The position numbers and the translations under genes were made by a program. A DNA stretch of 64,000 nt from Mercenaria mercenaria (Eukaryota; Mollusca; Bivalvia; Venerida; Veneridae), in NCBI RefSeq assembly GCF_021730395.1, contig NC_069373.1, positions 11,426,001 to 11,490,000 of the forward strand, read 5' to 3'. Position 1 is the stretch's first letter, and every line of letters starts with the position of its first letter. The notes under the pieces are model-generated. The model saw only the letters and a program-made list of their open reading frames with translations, searched no databases and had not been told where the DNA came from. Below are positions 44,193-55,860 of this stretch, in pieces.

Positions 44193-45662
44193 ATGACATT
44201 CTCAAAATTTAACCATTCTGAGTACGAGGAGGAAATAAATGTATTATTGTATTTGTCTCTTTCAGAACATAAAAGAGACCGGATAGAGTCTATAGTAAAA
44301 CACCTGTGTGCGGTGCTCACGTTGGCTGCTTTTATCGTCGCAGTCACCTTTATGAACGTTAATCGTTGGACTCCAGAGGTCAGTGACTATGGTCCAAAGA
44401 CAGAACTGGCGTTTTTCATCATAGGACTAGTGCCATATCTCTCTATTCCGGTAGCAATTCTAAATTGTTTTGGAATATTGTTTTACAATCCATTCTACAA
44501 AACCAATAGGATTTTACCGAAATTATCGTCTGTACCATTCCTTTGTCTCCGAATTGTTACCAGAGGTGACATGCCAGATTTTGTTATACGAAACGCGAAA
44601 TATAACAGAGATCTATGCTTGAATTTAGGCCTTCAACACTTCATGGTAGAAATAGTGACGGACAAACCAGTAAATTGCCAAGAGAAAGACAGGATACGAG
44701 AAATTGTTGTTCCAAAGGGCTACAGTACAAAGAATGGAAGTTTGTATAAAGCAAGAGCTCTTAATTATTGTTTAGAAAGTCATGTGAACTTATTGGCTGG
44801 AAACGACTGGATTGTACATTTAGACGAAGAAACATTACTTACTGAAGCGTCGGTGTCGGGAATTTTACACTTCGTGACAGATGGAAGTGGTGATATTGGA
44901 CAGGGACCAATAAGTTACGCAAATGGAAAGATTATTAATAACTGGATAACAACATTAGCTGACAGTGTGAGGCTGGCAATGGATTACTCTTTATTTAGGT
45001 TTCAGTTTGCGTTCTTGAACAGGCCTGTCTTTGGTTTCAAAGGATCATATGTCGTTGTCCGCAACAACGTAGAAATGGAAGTTGGCCTTGACAATGGGCC
45101 AGACGGAAGTATTGCCGAAGATTGCTTCTTTGCATTAAAAGCTTGGTCAAAAGGATATAAATTTGAGTTCATCACAGGGGAAATGCTTGAAAAAAGTCCT
45201 TTCACCCTGAAAGACTTCATTCGTCAACGGCGGCGGTGGTTTGTTGGCCAGTTTTACACTGTGCTTAGTAAAGAGATTCCCCTTGTTTATAAACTTGGAA
45301 TTTGTTCATCAATCATCTGCTGTATATTGATGCCCATAAGTCTTTCAAACGTTTACATAGACTCATTTTATCCAATGCACAGACCATTGATATGTTCCTT
45401 ACTTAATGGTCTCGTAGGTGGAACATTCGGATTCCTCTACTGTTTTGGAGCATTTGTTTCTTGTTCTGGCAGGAATTGGTCATTAATAAGACGTATATTT
45501 ATCAGCCTGTCGTGTTGTGTTTTAATTGTACCAATTGCCGCAGCAATGGAGAGCATAGCCGCTTACTGGGGACTTATGACCTTAAATTCTAACGAATTCT
45601 TTATAGTGCAAAAAGAAGTTCCAAAACGAGTCCAACCTACAGGCCATTCAAAGATCATGTGA
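44193..45662 (+). CDS. Egghead/BRE-3-like beta-1,4-mannosyltransferase (GT2)
   Basis: Homologues (fly egghead, worm BRE-3) transfer mannose from GDP-mannose to glucosylceramide in the Golgi/ER membrane, making Man-beta-1,4-Glc-ceramide for arthro- and mollu-type glycolipids. The 489-residue frame has two N-terminal membrane segments (about 35-57 and 72-98). The catalytic part follows: VTRGD 122-126, EIVTDKPV 153-160, HLDEET 209-214 (nucleotide-sugar/metal acidic motif), AEDCFF 308-313 (second acidic motif) and QRRRW 345-349 (the Q/RxxRW motif). Three C-terminal membrane segments (about 365-387, 399-423, 433-455) lead into a FIVQKEV tail typical of the family. All key residues are present. It is a single uninterrupted exon. 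ATG 44193 is the first in-frame Met after the upstream stop. Closely related donors or acceptors cannot be excluded. Confidence 0.93.
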   Translation: MTFSKFNHSEYEEEINVLLYLSLSEHKRDRIESIVKHLCAVLTLAAFIVAVTFMNVNRWTPEVSDYGPKTELAFFIIGLVPYLSIPVAILNCFGILFYNPFYKTNRILPKLSSVPFLCLRIVTRGDMPDFVIRNAKYNRDLCLNLGLQHFMVEIVTDKPVNCQEKDRIREIVVPKGYSTKNGSLYKARALNYCLESHVNLLAGNDWIVHLDEETLLTEASVSGILHFVTDGSGDIGQGPISYANGKIINNWITTLADSVRLAMDYSLFRFQFAFLNRPVFGFKGSYVVVRNNVEMEVGLDNGPDGSIAEDCFFALKAWSKGYKFEFITGEMLEKSPFTLKDFIRQRRRWFVGQFYTVLSKEIPLVYKLGICSSIICCILMPISLSNVYIDSFYPMHRPLICSLLNGLVGGTFGFLYCFGAFVSCSGRNWSLIRRIFISLSCCVLIVPIAAAMESIAAYWGLMTLNSNEFFIVQKEVPKRVQPTGHSKIM

Positions 45663-45669
45663 TATGCTT

Positions 45670-45800
45670 TTTGTCGAGCCTGCTTGCGGAAGCGAAGACA
45701 TAGTCGTCCAAAAGGTTGTTCGGTGTGTGTGCGTCAGTGCGTCCGTCCGTCCGGTTTTGTTTGTCCGGACCGTAACTTTGACATACATGGAACAATCTAT
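45670..45800. repeat. Left end of a TGTCGAGC-type element
   Basis: TGTCGAGCCTGCTTGCGG, then TGCGTCCGTCCGTCCG and CCGTAACTTTGACATACATG, match the left part of 9015-9367. It begins within about 12 bp of the glycosyltransferase stop codon, so any 3' UTR runs through it. Confidence 0.6.
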
Positions 45801-46102
45801 TTATACAATTTATATTTGGCATGAAAAGTCATTAGTACTAGTCATTCTAGTAATTATAAATGTTCTTTTTTTCAGGATTTGAATCTAAGTATTTGCTCAT
45901 TTGTCTGCATAACAAGTGAAACGCATATGCATAAATTCATATTTACCAGATAAAATGAACTGTTATATCTCAAGAATCTACTGAAATGATACGTTATAAA
46001 GCTTATTTTTGTGACTGGAAATGGCATTACGCTGACACCAAAATGCATTCCATTATTTGAAACCTGTTTCTGAGTGTAGTGTAGAAAACTTATGTTTTTA
46101 AC

Positions 46103-46310
46103 TTCAAAGCTCGCCCTTTTGCTCAATAGGTAAAACACACTTAGATGAATGAAAGGTCAAGAGTTCGAATTCCGGGCGAAGAAAATGTTGACAGAAGACA
46201 GACAACATGATTACGTCGTCTGACTTCATAGCGAAGTTGATAGTATCTCGCGGAAAATAAGTCAGTACCCTGCTAAAGGAGACGGTTCACGTTTGCCTTA
46301 ACATGGAAGT
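46103..46310 (+). mobile_element. Diverged tRNA-headed SINE
   Basis: AGCTCGCCCTTTTGCTCAAT and AAGAGTTCGAATTCCGGGCG form the head. The body GTATCTCGCGGAAAATAAGT CAGTACC parallels GTTACTTGCGGAAAACAGG TTAGTACTGG of the copy at 35876. Confidence 0.5.
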
Positions 46311-47674
46311 CTCTAAATTGAGTAAAGAACACGTTTTCTTTTATCAAGAAGTATTGTTTTATCAAACTGCACGATCTATTTTACAATTCATTCATCACCA
46401 AAGAAAATATCTGCCGTATATTAAAATACTTTTAACATTATTGGTATGGGAATTTTTAAACAAATCTGAAAATTTCACTATGAGCACAGCTGTCGACCAC
46501 AATCAGAAAATGACCATAAATTCTGTGAGAGAAGCTGGATCAATTGTCAAAGTATTTTTGTGGTCCTTGAGTGTGCTCACTACTAAAAAGATTCCCATGC
46601 AACCCAAATAGGTTAAAAAATGCTCATTTTCTCAAAATTCTGCGATTTGCGCAATATTCAGTGACATGTTTTGAACAAAGTAATAATTTTGTTTATAAAA
46701 AACACTAAATTCTTTAAAGTATAGATAAACATTCTGGTAGGAAACAATGTATATTTTTCCTAATCATATTGAATTTGAAAATTTTCCAAACTGTGTAGCC
46801 ATATAAGGCATAAGTGAACTTTGTCCTTTCTAAAATGGACTGGTCTATCATTCAATTTGGGCAGTACATAATAAATTTATTATTCGAAGAGTGCTCACTG
46901 AAAATTTACTGACCGAATAGCGAATAGTGCAGACCAAGATCTTGGTCTGTACTGGTCACAAAGGCAAAATGACTTGTCGCCAGCAGGCTAAACGATAAGC
47001 TCGGCAAGTTCATATAAAAACCTACTGTAATGAATGGAAGCTGTAAAAAAACGGTAATGCTTAATAATCACGATTCAATAGTTACAAAGACTGTTACTGG
47101 GGAAGGCGCAAACATTAGCTAGAAAACTAGACAATTTTCTCGGTAATTATCTAGCTTACGCAAATCTTTTCGCAAAACATGGGTAGATATTAATAAGCCG
47201 CTATATCTGATAATTCATAATCAAAATTCATGATTAACTTTGAAGTAACTAACGTTATATACCCCAGAGTTATAACCATTGACTTAGACATAAAATTAAT
47301 TGTTATTTGTCAAATGGCAATTAGCAAAAAGTTAATAGCATCTGACAAGTGGCAATTAGGAGATGGCAAGATAGTACTTAACACATATATATATATTGAA
47401 GGACATCTTTTCTATAAATAGGACAACATATCAAGCCTCTGCTGCTCTTATTCTATGGAATTTTAAATCATACATTTGTATAAACATAAGTGTGTTTCGA
47501 TGAAAGAACGATGGTACATGAGGAATAATCCAGTTTTTTGTTTTGTTTTTTGCCATTTTTACATAAAGTGATGCTGAGTGTGGACTATGAAGGGGGTAGT
47601 TTACGCTAAATTATCATACGCCATTAATTATGTACAACAATGACTTGGCAATATGTATTAGGCTGCATGTCAGC
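46311..47674. other. No gene supported
   Basis: The open frame at 46303-46611 has an ATG, but no motif, splice site or composition bias separates it from chance. Confidence 0.4.
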
Positions 47675-47758
47675 ATATCGAGGGCTTAGCGCAAAACGGT
47701 TGTAACTCCTTCTTTATTTCATATAAGTTACAACAGTTTTGCGCTAAGCCCGCGATAT
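47675..47758. repeat. 84-bp hairpin element, copy 1
   Basis: Arms 47675-47707 and 47726-47758 pair over 33 bp with two mismatches (GGGCTTAGCGCAAAAC outside-to-inside), with an 18-nt loop. A relative with the same stem pattern is at 57843-57920. Confidence 0.92.
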
Positions 47759-48404
47759 ATAGAATGAGCAAAAGTAACGCAATGTTTCTGAAATAACCAA
47801 GTCCTTCGTTTGATTTTATCTATTTATTCATTTATTTATATTTATATTTATAGATTTACATTAGATTATTTATATTTTTTATTAATTTTCTTGTGATCTA
47901 TTTCACAACAATGTTTTATATATTGTAATATAGTGTGCGTTTTATTAAAAATACATTTTACAAACAAGTTGGTCTCTTTCTTTCCTCCGTTTGCATAAAG
48001 AATGCGAGGATGTGATAAGAATTCTGGAGTATTGTAGTTTCCTTAATTTTGACAACCCAAATGTTTTTGTCCTATATGCTAGTAGCCATGTTTTTTTTCT
48101 TGAATGTCCTGCAGCAGCAGGCCACTTTTTCATTGGAGTGTGTGTGTGTGTCGGGGTGGGGGTGTAAATGTTCGGATCCGTCTGACATATATGACAGCTT
48201 TTCCCTTCAACGTACATATGTACTTTGATGCCCAAATGCGTGGCACGCTCCCATGTTTTGTTTTATATTTCGACATGCAAGATATATGAAATATATTCAT
48301 GCAATATAAGTAAATCTCCGCATGCGCAGTCCAAACGGAGTGCCCAATATTATGGTCTGTAGTAAAGAAGTCAAAGGTAAAATGTTGTATATTGTTCTAT
48401 TGCT
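47759..48404. other. Unassigned, with a short GT-rich microsatellite
   Basis: AT-rich sequence; GTGTGTGTGTGTCGGGG near 48138-48155. No gene. Confidence 0.5.
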
Positions 48405-48592
48405 TTAATTAAATAGAACAGGAAAACCACAAATAGTTCTTTCAAGGTCAAGAAATGTAAAAATATTGACATTTAGTCCAATTGACCATTGTGTTAACTT
48501 GAGCCGGTCTTTAGTCCGCGGGTATGATAATGGTTTGGGATAATTCGTATTATACCCAACACTGCTACCATATACCCCAGTATTACTTCTGT
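48405..48592 (-). CDS. Weak candidate exon, CUB-like
   Basis: On the minus strand a CAGTTCGCTTTCAG acceptor-like site precedes an open frame that ends at TAA 48405-48407. It contains NTNYPKPLSYP, then TQWSIGLNVNIFTFLDLE. That spacing of an NYP.P.YP turn and a hydrophobic strand ending in DLE resembles the start of a CUB domain. The expected flanking cysteines are not clear and no partner exon was found. It may be a chance match. Confidence 0.25.
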
Positions 48593-49004
48593 CTGAAAGC
48601 GAACTGCTAAAAACTTTGCTGATGTTTTTTCGTACACATTGCCTTAGGCTGCATATATGACCTTTCAGGGATTTTGCATTTGTAACATCTAAACTTGAAA
48701 GTGATAACAGTGTGTCATGAGATGACAAAACGACTAAGCTTTCAAACTTATAGATAGGGTACACGCACGTGTATCATTTCATGAGCGTCTTGGGTTTCAA
48801 AGTTCACAATATTGTAACATTCGAACAGTGAAGCTTTGATCGTTCAAAGTGTAAAATGCACACTCTAACAATAATTCGTGATAATGAAATTTTAATTCGT
48901 TCGCGACATTGTTTAAAACATGCTTTATTATCTTCGACATATCATAATACTGCACATCTATACATCATAATACTGCACATCTATACATGATGTCAATAAA
49001 TAAA

Positions 49005-49470
49005 AACAAGAACACAGCCTACGGGTGCCATCGCTCGTCTGCAAGTGCTGGACAATATGTAAGAAAAGAGTTATAATTCAGATTTTCTAAGTACAAAAAG
49101 GGTAATAATTCTGACAAAATGCAGGTTAGAGTTATGGTTCTTAGCCTATATAGTCCAATAATTATGATAAACAAGTGTACAAAGTTTCAAAGCTGTAGCT
49201 CTTATAGTTTTTGAAAAAGGTGAAAAATTTTAACCAAGAAACTCAATTTTTCTAAGTACAAAAAGGGCCATACTTCTGACAAAGTAAATATCAGAGTTCT
49301 GGTTCTTGGCATACATAATCCCCTTATGATGATAAACAAATATGCAAAGTTTCAAAGCTGTAGATGAAAAGGTGGACCTAAACAAAAAAAATTAACCAAC
49401 GCCGACGCCGACGATCAAGTGACGACAATACCTCGTAGATTTTTTTTCTCAAAAATCAGACGAACTATCA
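49005..49470. mobile_element. Diverged copy of the 40428-41280 element
   Basis: Starts AACAAGAACACAGCCTACGG with GCTCGTCTG. Two to three units contain TTTCTAAGTACAAAAAGGG and CAAAGTTTCAAAGCTGTAG. A CGCCGACGCCGACGATCAAG run precedes AAAAATCAGACGAAC at the right end. It has fewer units than the other copy. A 24-bp duplication (CATCATAATACTGCACATCT) lies just upstream at 48945-48990. Confidence 0.65.
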
Positions 49471-50005
49471 AAGAGGGGTTAACACTGCATATATTAACAT
49501 TTAAGATCGAAAATACTGACAAACAGTCCATTTAATGTAACAATACTTTTTTGTAAGTGAAAGCTAACCCTAATGATAATAACATTTCTGACCTGAAAAT
49601 CGAATTACCCGGTAAATGGAAATGACATTAAATAAAGCATTAAATCGTGACCTAAACGTGTTTGGGCCACGCACGGCCGTTTTACGGCCGACCAGTATTT
49701 AGCTAATACAGACTTTGTGCAAACTAACCACCGTTACAAAATTAATATCATTCTTACAAAAATAACAGATGAAATTCATGTGTCATAAAAATGATTTGAA
49801 GGGTGCAAGTCTGGTGAGGGGCTCGAACCAACAACCGTCTGAATATTTTTACCCTTCTGTACTATTTATTATGTGGATATTAGCTGGCATAGCATATAGA
49901 ATTCCATACGTAATTATTTTAAGTACCCCAAATTAAAGCAATACCCACACACATGTGCAGAATAATTGTAGATCGCGTTACATGTAACAAGGTTATTCAT
50001 ATTTA
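49471..50005. other. No gene recognised
   Basis: Contains an isolated B-box-like GGTTCGAGCCCC on the minus strand near 49820; nothing further. Confidence 0.4.
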
Positions 50006-50060
50006 TTTATTTATTTGGGTTTTACGGCGCACCAACACATTATAGGTTATATGTCGCAAA
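50006..50060 (-). mobile_element. SINE 3' end, minus strand
   Basis: The minus strand reads CATATAACCTATAATGTG, TTGGTGCGCCGTAAAACCC and an (AAAT)n tail. This is the same 3' domain as the SINE at 32178-32450 but with a different tail. The tRNA head is missing. Confidence 0.6.
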
Positions 50061-50118
50061 ACAGGACTACAGATTTTGGTTTCACATCTCATTTACATCG
50101 AAATAAAAACATGAGGTA

Positions 50119-52517
50119 TGGAATCAAAAAGGTTATTCATAAGTTTTGTAGTTCTGATTGCTATTAAAGTTCCACAAAGATTTTAATTTTATGTTAAAAG
50201 CACATAGAGCAGCTGTCAAAACAGAAAATATACAAAAGTAAATGGTTAGAAAAACACTGCTCTCAATATTCCATTTGAACTTTTAGCCAGAGCAATAAAG
50301 GGAGGTAATCAAAACAATGGATTTAATAATACTTACCACTATATTAATCAAATATTCAAATCTATAGCAAATATGAGAAAAGAATAACCGAAAATATGCT
50401 TTAACAAGAAAATAATATATGATTGTCTTAAAGAAAAAAAAACAACAACTTTAAACAAAGGCATTATGTCATATGAGTCTCTAATGCTGTTCCATTTTAG
50501 TTCTATAAGTCTGTCGTACCTTTTAGACGAACAACACCGTATTTTGTATATGACAGTTTCAAATATGCATTGGAATTTAGTATTGTACGTATTGTAGCTA
50601 CATGTGAAGTATCGATGAAAGCAACACCATAAGAAAAGCATAAAATGTTGAAAGATTTTTTTACGGAAGCAATTAAGGAAAATCTATTTCTCATTATTAA
50701 AGAATGATACATTTTCACTGTAGCAATAAGCGTTGTCAATAGAAATGCATCCTGGATATAGCAACATTTTTATGGACCCACCATGTATCTATGAATTTCA
50801 GTAAATTATCAAAATATGAACTGGCTGCTACAATCAGTACGTTATATTGGCATTTTAAATGTAATGTAAGTCAAAATATATATTTTTAAATGTCACGTAA
50901 ATCAAAATTTTGACATTTAAATGTATTATTGTATTATAAATCAAAAATTCAACATAAGTATTCTTAACCCGCGCCATGACCTACCCGTTACCTGGTACTA
51001 AATTTAACACGACACACACACGCGCAAGCAAGCACGCACGCACGCACACTCTATGCGCGCCTGCGTGTGTGCGTGTTTCTTTGTATTCTTCTTAAGGTGA
51101 ACGGATTTAACTTCACCTTCTGAGCTGACGAAACGTATTCCGGTCTTACAAAAATCTGGTATGTCAATTCCGATTTAAATTCGGATTTATAGTCCACTTT
51201 GTAACGGAAAAGTGGTCTCTTGAAAACCACTTCAAATAACGTGAAATGTTTGCATGTCTTATTTTCGATTCAGACAAACAGGATAAACTTTTTTAGAAGA
51301 AATAAAAACAAATTGTAATGTTTTATCCAGACATGTTTGAACAAGAAATTAACCACTCAAAGAAGATTTAAGTTTTATTTTCTAATTTTACTGAAATTTT
51401 TACGACGTATTAAAGAATTGAATAGGTTTGGACTACAGATCTGTATACATGCTTTATATTTTCTACTCTTATATATCCGTACGTAATTTACATTGATGTA
51501 ATGAACGGATTTGGTCGAAATCATTTTTAGATTATCGTCAGTTTTTTCCCTTAATTCCACTTAATACGATAGTCAAATAAGCTCCAGTGTCCGAATAAGA
51601 AATATTTCTTATAGAATGTCATAATCTTTCAGTTTATTTAAAAAAAAACGCAATACGAAACCTATTACCAAGTTTCGTAAAGAAAAAGTCATTTTTTTAC
51701 AGAAATATAGAAATCTAAACAAAGCCATCCCATCAAATTTAAATCTTCTAAATTAAGACCATATGGTCGTTTAACTGCAATTTTGGTTAAAGATTTCGGA
51801 TTCTGAAATCTGATTCATTCTATCATGTATTAGAACCAAATGACAAGAACTGATTGGTCGGGCCTAAAATCTTACCCGCGGTGCCGGAAGTCAGAAGAAA
51901 CGGAAACGGTCATCCATCCCAAATTTGCGAAAAAAAGTAAACGGTTATGAGACACTTTTCTTACCACCATTATTTTCGTCTGTTCACATTTTTTTTTTAA
52001 AATATACTAAGTAAATGTGCTTCGAGAAAGTGCAGAAATATTCTGAAGCGGGCGTAAAATGACATATTTAGTGACGGTGAATGTACACCAGAGTAGTGTT
52101 TAGTTTAAACATATTTTATTCCTTCCTTTTTATGACAACGGATACAATGTACATATACAGAAAATATACAAAACATTCTAAGAAAGGTAAAAGGGTTGGA
52201 CCACAAGTTCATATAACATTAGTAATTCGGTCCGTCCCCGAAGGTATATTTAAAGGAAAATTTTATATTATAGATTGCATTGTATTCTTATAAAAATGAC
52301 AAAATGTAATTGGAAGAGAACAAAGTTAAACGAAATGAATAACAACAATGTTGGAGAATAAGTAGAATGATTTAACTGTAAAAATTAAAAGAAAGCTAGA
52401 TAGATGGTAATATAAGAAGAGAGAGAGTCCAGAGTGTTCCAAGGGTCGTAACTTGATGTGTGGGGTACAACTGCGTTAAGTTTATATGCTAAAGTAATAC
52501 GGCAGCAATCAGATTTC
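50119..52517. other. No gene supported
   Basis: 2.4 kb of AT-rich sequence; a CA/GC-rich microsatellite at 51012-51075 (ACACACACACGCGCAAGCAA and GCACGCACGCACGCAC). Short open frames lack motifs. The last part may be the 3' UTR of the LINE that follows on the minus strand. Confidence 0.45.
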
Positions 52518-55500
52518 TTAATGAAAACGATTTGTATGTTTGATATATTTTTGTACTTCTAAAAATATTAGTGAATTTTCTTCTTCAGTATAATTTTCAT
52601 CTCCAAACAAAAGAGTACGCGTATTCAGTGGATGAAAGATACGTGTGGCGTTAAAAAGTTGTATTCTTTGTAAACCATAATGTCTACATTTAAAGAGAAA
52701 ATGTTCGGCATCTTCAGTATCGTGACCACAATCAGATGCAGCATTGTCTCTCAAATGATTTTTATATAAATCAGCATTTAAATTACTGCATTTATTACGC
52801 ATTTGAGCATGGTAAACCGAGTACAGCCTTTCGCCAATACAAAAATATGTAGGTACAGATGAAGGTTTGTATTTTAGTTTAAGTTTTGATTTAAAAATAT
52901 GAATTGTGGATGACTCTCTTATATCGGATTCTAAATCGTTCCATAAAGAAGAAGCTGATGGAATAAACGAGTTAGCAAATATTTGCGTACGACGAGCAAC
53001 TGTTATATAATCATTCCTGTTTCTTAGAAGATAGGGTACATCATTGGCAACTGTATCTGGAATAAGATTTAATAGATAGTCCGGTATCGACGATGCTTAG
53101 CTTTATACATGGTAACGAGTTTCTGAATGTTTCGTCTATCGGACAGAGATACCCAACCAATTTCATTAAGAAGACGTTCGATAGAAACAGACCTCGTAAG
53201 ACCTGTGACAATACGTGCAGCCTCGTATTGGAGTTTTTCAAGAGAATGTTTTTCGTAATCTGCACAGCCATCCCAGACTATTGATGCGTATTCTAGAACA
53301 GGTCTCATGTAGGATATATAAATCTGATTTAACGTATTTCTTTTTAGTTTGAACTTTAATGCTCTCATTGACCCTAGAATTTTTGAGGCAGATGAAAGTA
53401 TATTATTAATATGATCGTGCCATTAACCATCTGATCTAAAAGTAACTCCTAAATGTTTATGACTGTCAACATAATCAAGATGAACATTATCAAAGTAAAG
53501 AGACGGTTTAACTTCAGATCCGAGAGTAAAAAATACCACTTCTGTTTTGTTCGGATTAAAAGTTACTAACCAACGCTTGGACCATTCAGCTATTTTATTT
53601 AAGTCGTCATTTAATGTACTTTCCATAGAAGCAATATCAGAGGTGGAAACTGCGAGAGAACTGTCGTCTGCAAAGAGCCGTGTTACACTAGCAAGGTTGT
53701 CTGCAATGTCATTGACATAGGTTAAAAATAATAAGGGCCCAAGTACAGAGCCCTGTGGAACACCTGCAGTGACATACTTACAATCAGAATATGAAGAACC
53801 TACAAATACCTTTTGATTGCGATTACTTAAATAATCTTCAATCCATTGCAAAATGTGTCCATTAATTCCGTTTTTGTTTTAATTTAAAAAGTAATCCATC
53901 ATGCCAGACACGGTCGAAGGCTTTTGAAATGTCACAAAAAACCGTACATGTTGGGATTTTATTATCGAAGGAGTAACAGATTTGGTGATAAATGTCTAAC
54001 AGCTGATATACAGTGGAGTGCCCTGGTAAAAAACCTGACTGCCTTTCGTAAATTAACTTATTAGCAAATAGATGATTGTAAATACACAATGGCTTACAAA
54101 TTGAGTTTTTACATTCTTTTAACATTCTGTGACTTATTTCATCGGTCCCAGATGATTTATTTAAAACGAGAGAAAATAAAATATCAATAATTTCTTGTTC
54201 TTGAATATAAAAACCCTGTAAGACGTTATTAGTTTTTGGGAGAAATTCTGGAAGGTTTGTTCGTGAGTCATCAACTGTAGATATAGATACAAAGTAATCA
54301 TTTAAGCAATTCGCGTTTTCGGTATCTGACGTATAAATCACATCATTGCCATCGATATCAACATTTAATGGTGGTATAATTTCACAGTTTTTGTTGTCTT
54401 TTACTAACTGTTTAACTGTTTTCCAATACGATCTTGGATTATTATACATACTGTCACTTAATGTAGATTCTAAGTCATTATAGTAGTTTTGTTTAGCATG
54501 TGTTTTAAGATTGTTTACTTTATTCCGAAGTTGTTTGTAAACGTTCCAGTCATTAATTTTACCAGATCTTATAGCTATAGATTTTTGACGGTCTCTTTTA
54601 CGGGAAGTACGACGAATGAATGAGTCATACCATGGTCTATCTTTTGGCCTTATCGTTACATAGTTGGACGGAATACAGCGTTTTGCTAGTTCCATAAATT
54701 TAGTATTAAAATCTTCGGAAACCTCATCGATTGTGTTTAAATCAAGAAATGACCAATCAGTTGCAATTATCAAGTCGTTAAGTTTATCAAAATCTGCACG
54801 GTTATAATACCATACTAGTCTTTTATAAGGAACAGATGGGGGTAAATTAAACTTCATGTAAATAAAAGTGCCAAAATGGCCACTTATATACCTCGGGGTA
54901 TGAAAAATACCGGAATGTAAAAGTAAATCCGCATCAGAGATGGCAATAGGGTCGATTAATGTTGATGAATTAGCTGAAACCCTTGTTGGTTCCGAAATAA
55001 CATTATACATATTGTTTAATAATAGGACGTCTCGAAATTTATGATTACTAGAGTTAAGCTGGTCTTCATTAATGTCCCCTACTAACAGAATTTTACCACA
55101 TTTTTGAAAAGCATTTTCAAGACAAATACTTAGCCTGTCCCAAAATTCAACACCTGTGTTTGGTGGTCTATATATATTTGCAATTAAGTATTTTTCATTT
55201 TGGCATTTTATTTCAGTCCAAAGAGATTCCGGTAGGTTATTTTCTAACTCAATTAATCTTTTAGATATTAAATGATCCTTAACGTATACTAAAAGTCCAC
55301 CCGAGTGACATGTATTATCTTTACGATGAATTTCACAGAAGTTTAACATTTTCAATATAACTGACTGAGTTATCCAAATGAGTTTCTGTGAAACAGACGA
55401 CATCAAAGTCCAACCAGTTATCGCGTATATACTCTAATTTATTTCGAATGCTTCTGATATTTTGATGAAAAACAGAAAGAGCGCTTTCAACCAAGTCAGT

Positions 55501-55860
55501 TGGTCCGGGATTTAACTCGACATCACCAGATGACATTAAAAGTTTTATTAAGAGGAAACAAAATTGTAGATTCATTGATTGGAATAACATGTCCGATTTA
55601 TCGAACACATTGAAAACAATTTCGTTTGTAACAAGATTACCAGCATATAATGAAACTAGTATCCCAGTACGAAGATTTATAAGACTCGAATAGATAAAAC
55701 AAGTCACTTTTCGTATCATAGATACATAAATTGACAAATAAATTATAACTTTCAGTAATGTTTTTAAAGGATAACAGTAAAAATGATCTGTTTTAAAGAA
55801 CCTTTGAATGCCGTTATAAAATAAACCTATTGTCGCACGGTATGCACTTAAATCATTCAC
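52518..55860 (-). mobile_element. Near full-length LINE with 2A motif, endonuclease and RT
   Basis: CR1/jockey-like non-LTR retrotransposon read on the minus strand. The order is a hydrophobic N-terminal region, a 2A motif at 55501-55524, then an AP endonuclease beginning LSVFHQNIRSIRNKLE with TETHLDNS, GGLLVYVKDH and NIYRPPN. RT follows with SGTDEISHRMLK, QSGFLPGHST, DISKAFDRVWH, GVPQGSVLGPLLF and FADD (RLFADDSSL). The C-terminal region includes CGHDTEDAEHFLFKCRHYG. The open pieces are 55860-55333, 55406-53862, 53851-53423, 53368-53069 and 52802-52518. Between them are about three frameshifts (near 55350, 53865 and 53085) and one in-frame stop at 53423. Few lesions mean a fairly recent but inactive copy. 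The true start codon is uncertain, since the first in-frame ATG of the leading piece is about 47 codons in. Confidence 0.93.
55501..55524 (-). other. 2A ribosome-skipping motif (DVELNPGP)
   Basis: The minus strand codes SGDVELNPGP, matching the D(V/I)ExNPG|P consensus exactly. In known 2As the ribosome skips the bond between the last Gly and Pro, releasing two proteins from one frame. Here it separates a 110-residue hydrophobic leader from the endonuclease-RT polyprotein. 2A motifs have been reported in other APE-type LINEs. Confidence 0.88.

Noticed and set aside
46303-46611. 102-codon plus-strand frame
   Set aside because: It begins inside a SINE remnant and shows no motif.
49805-49850. 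B-box-like GGTTCGAGCCCC on the minus strand as a tRNA
   Set aside because: No A box or stems could be found around it.
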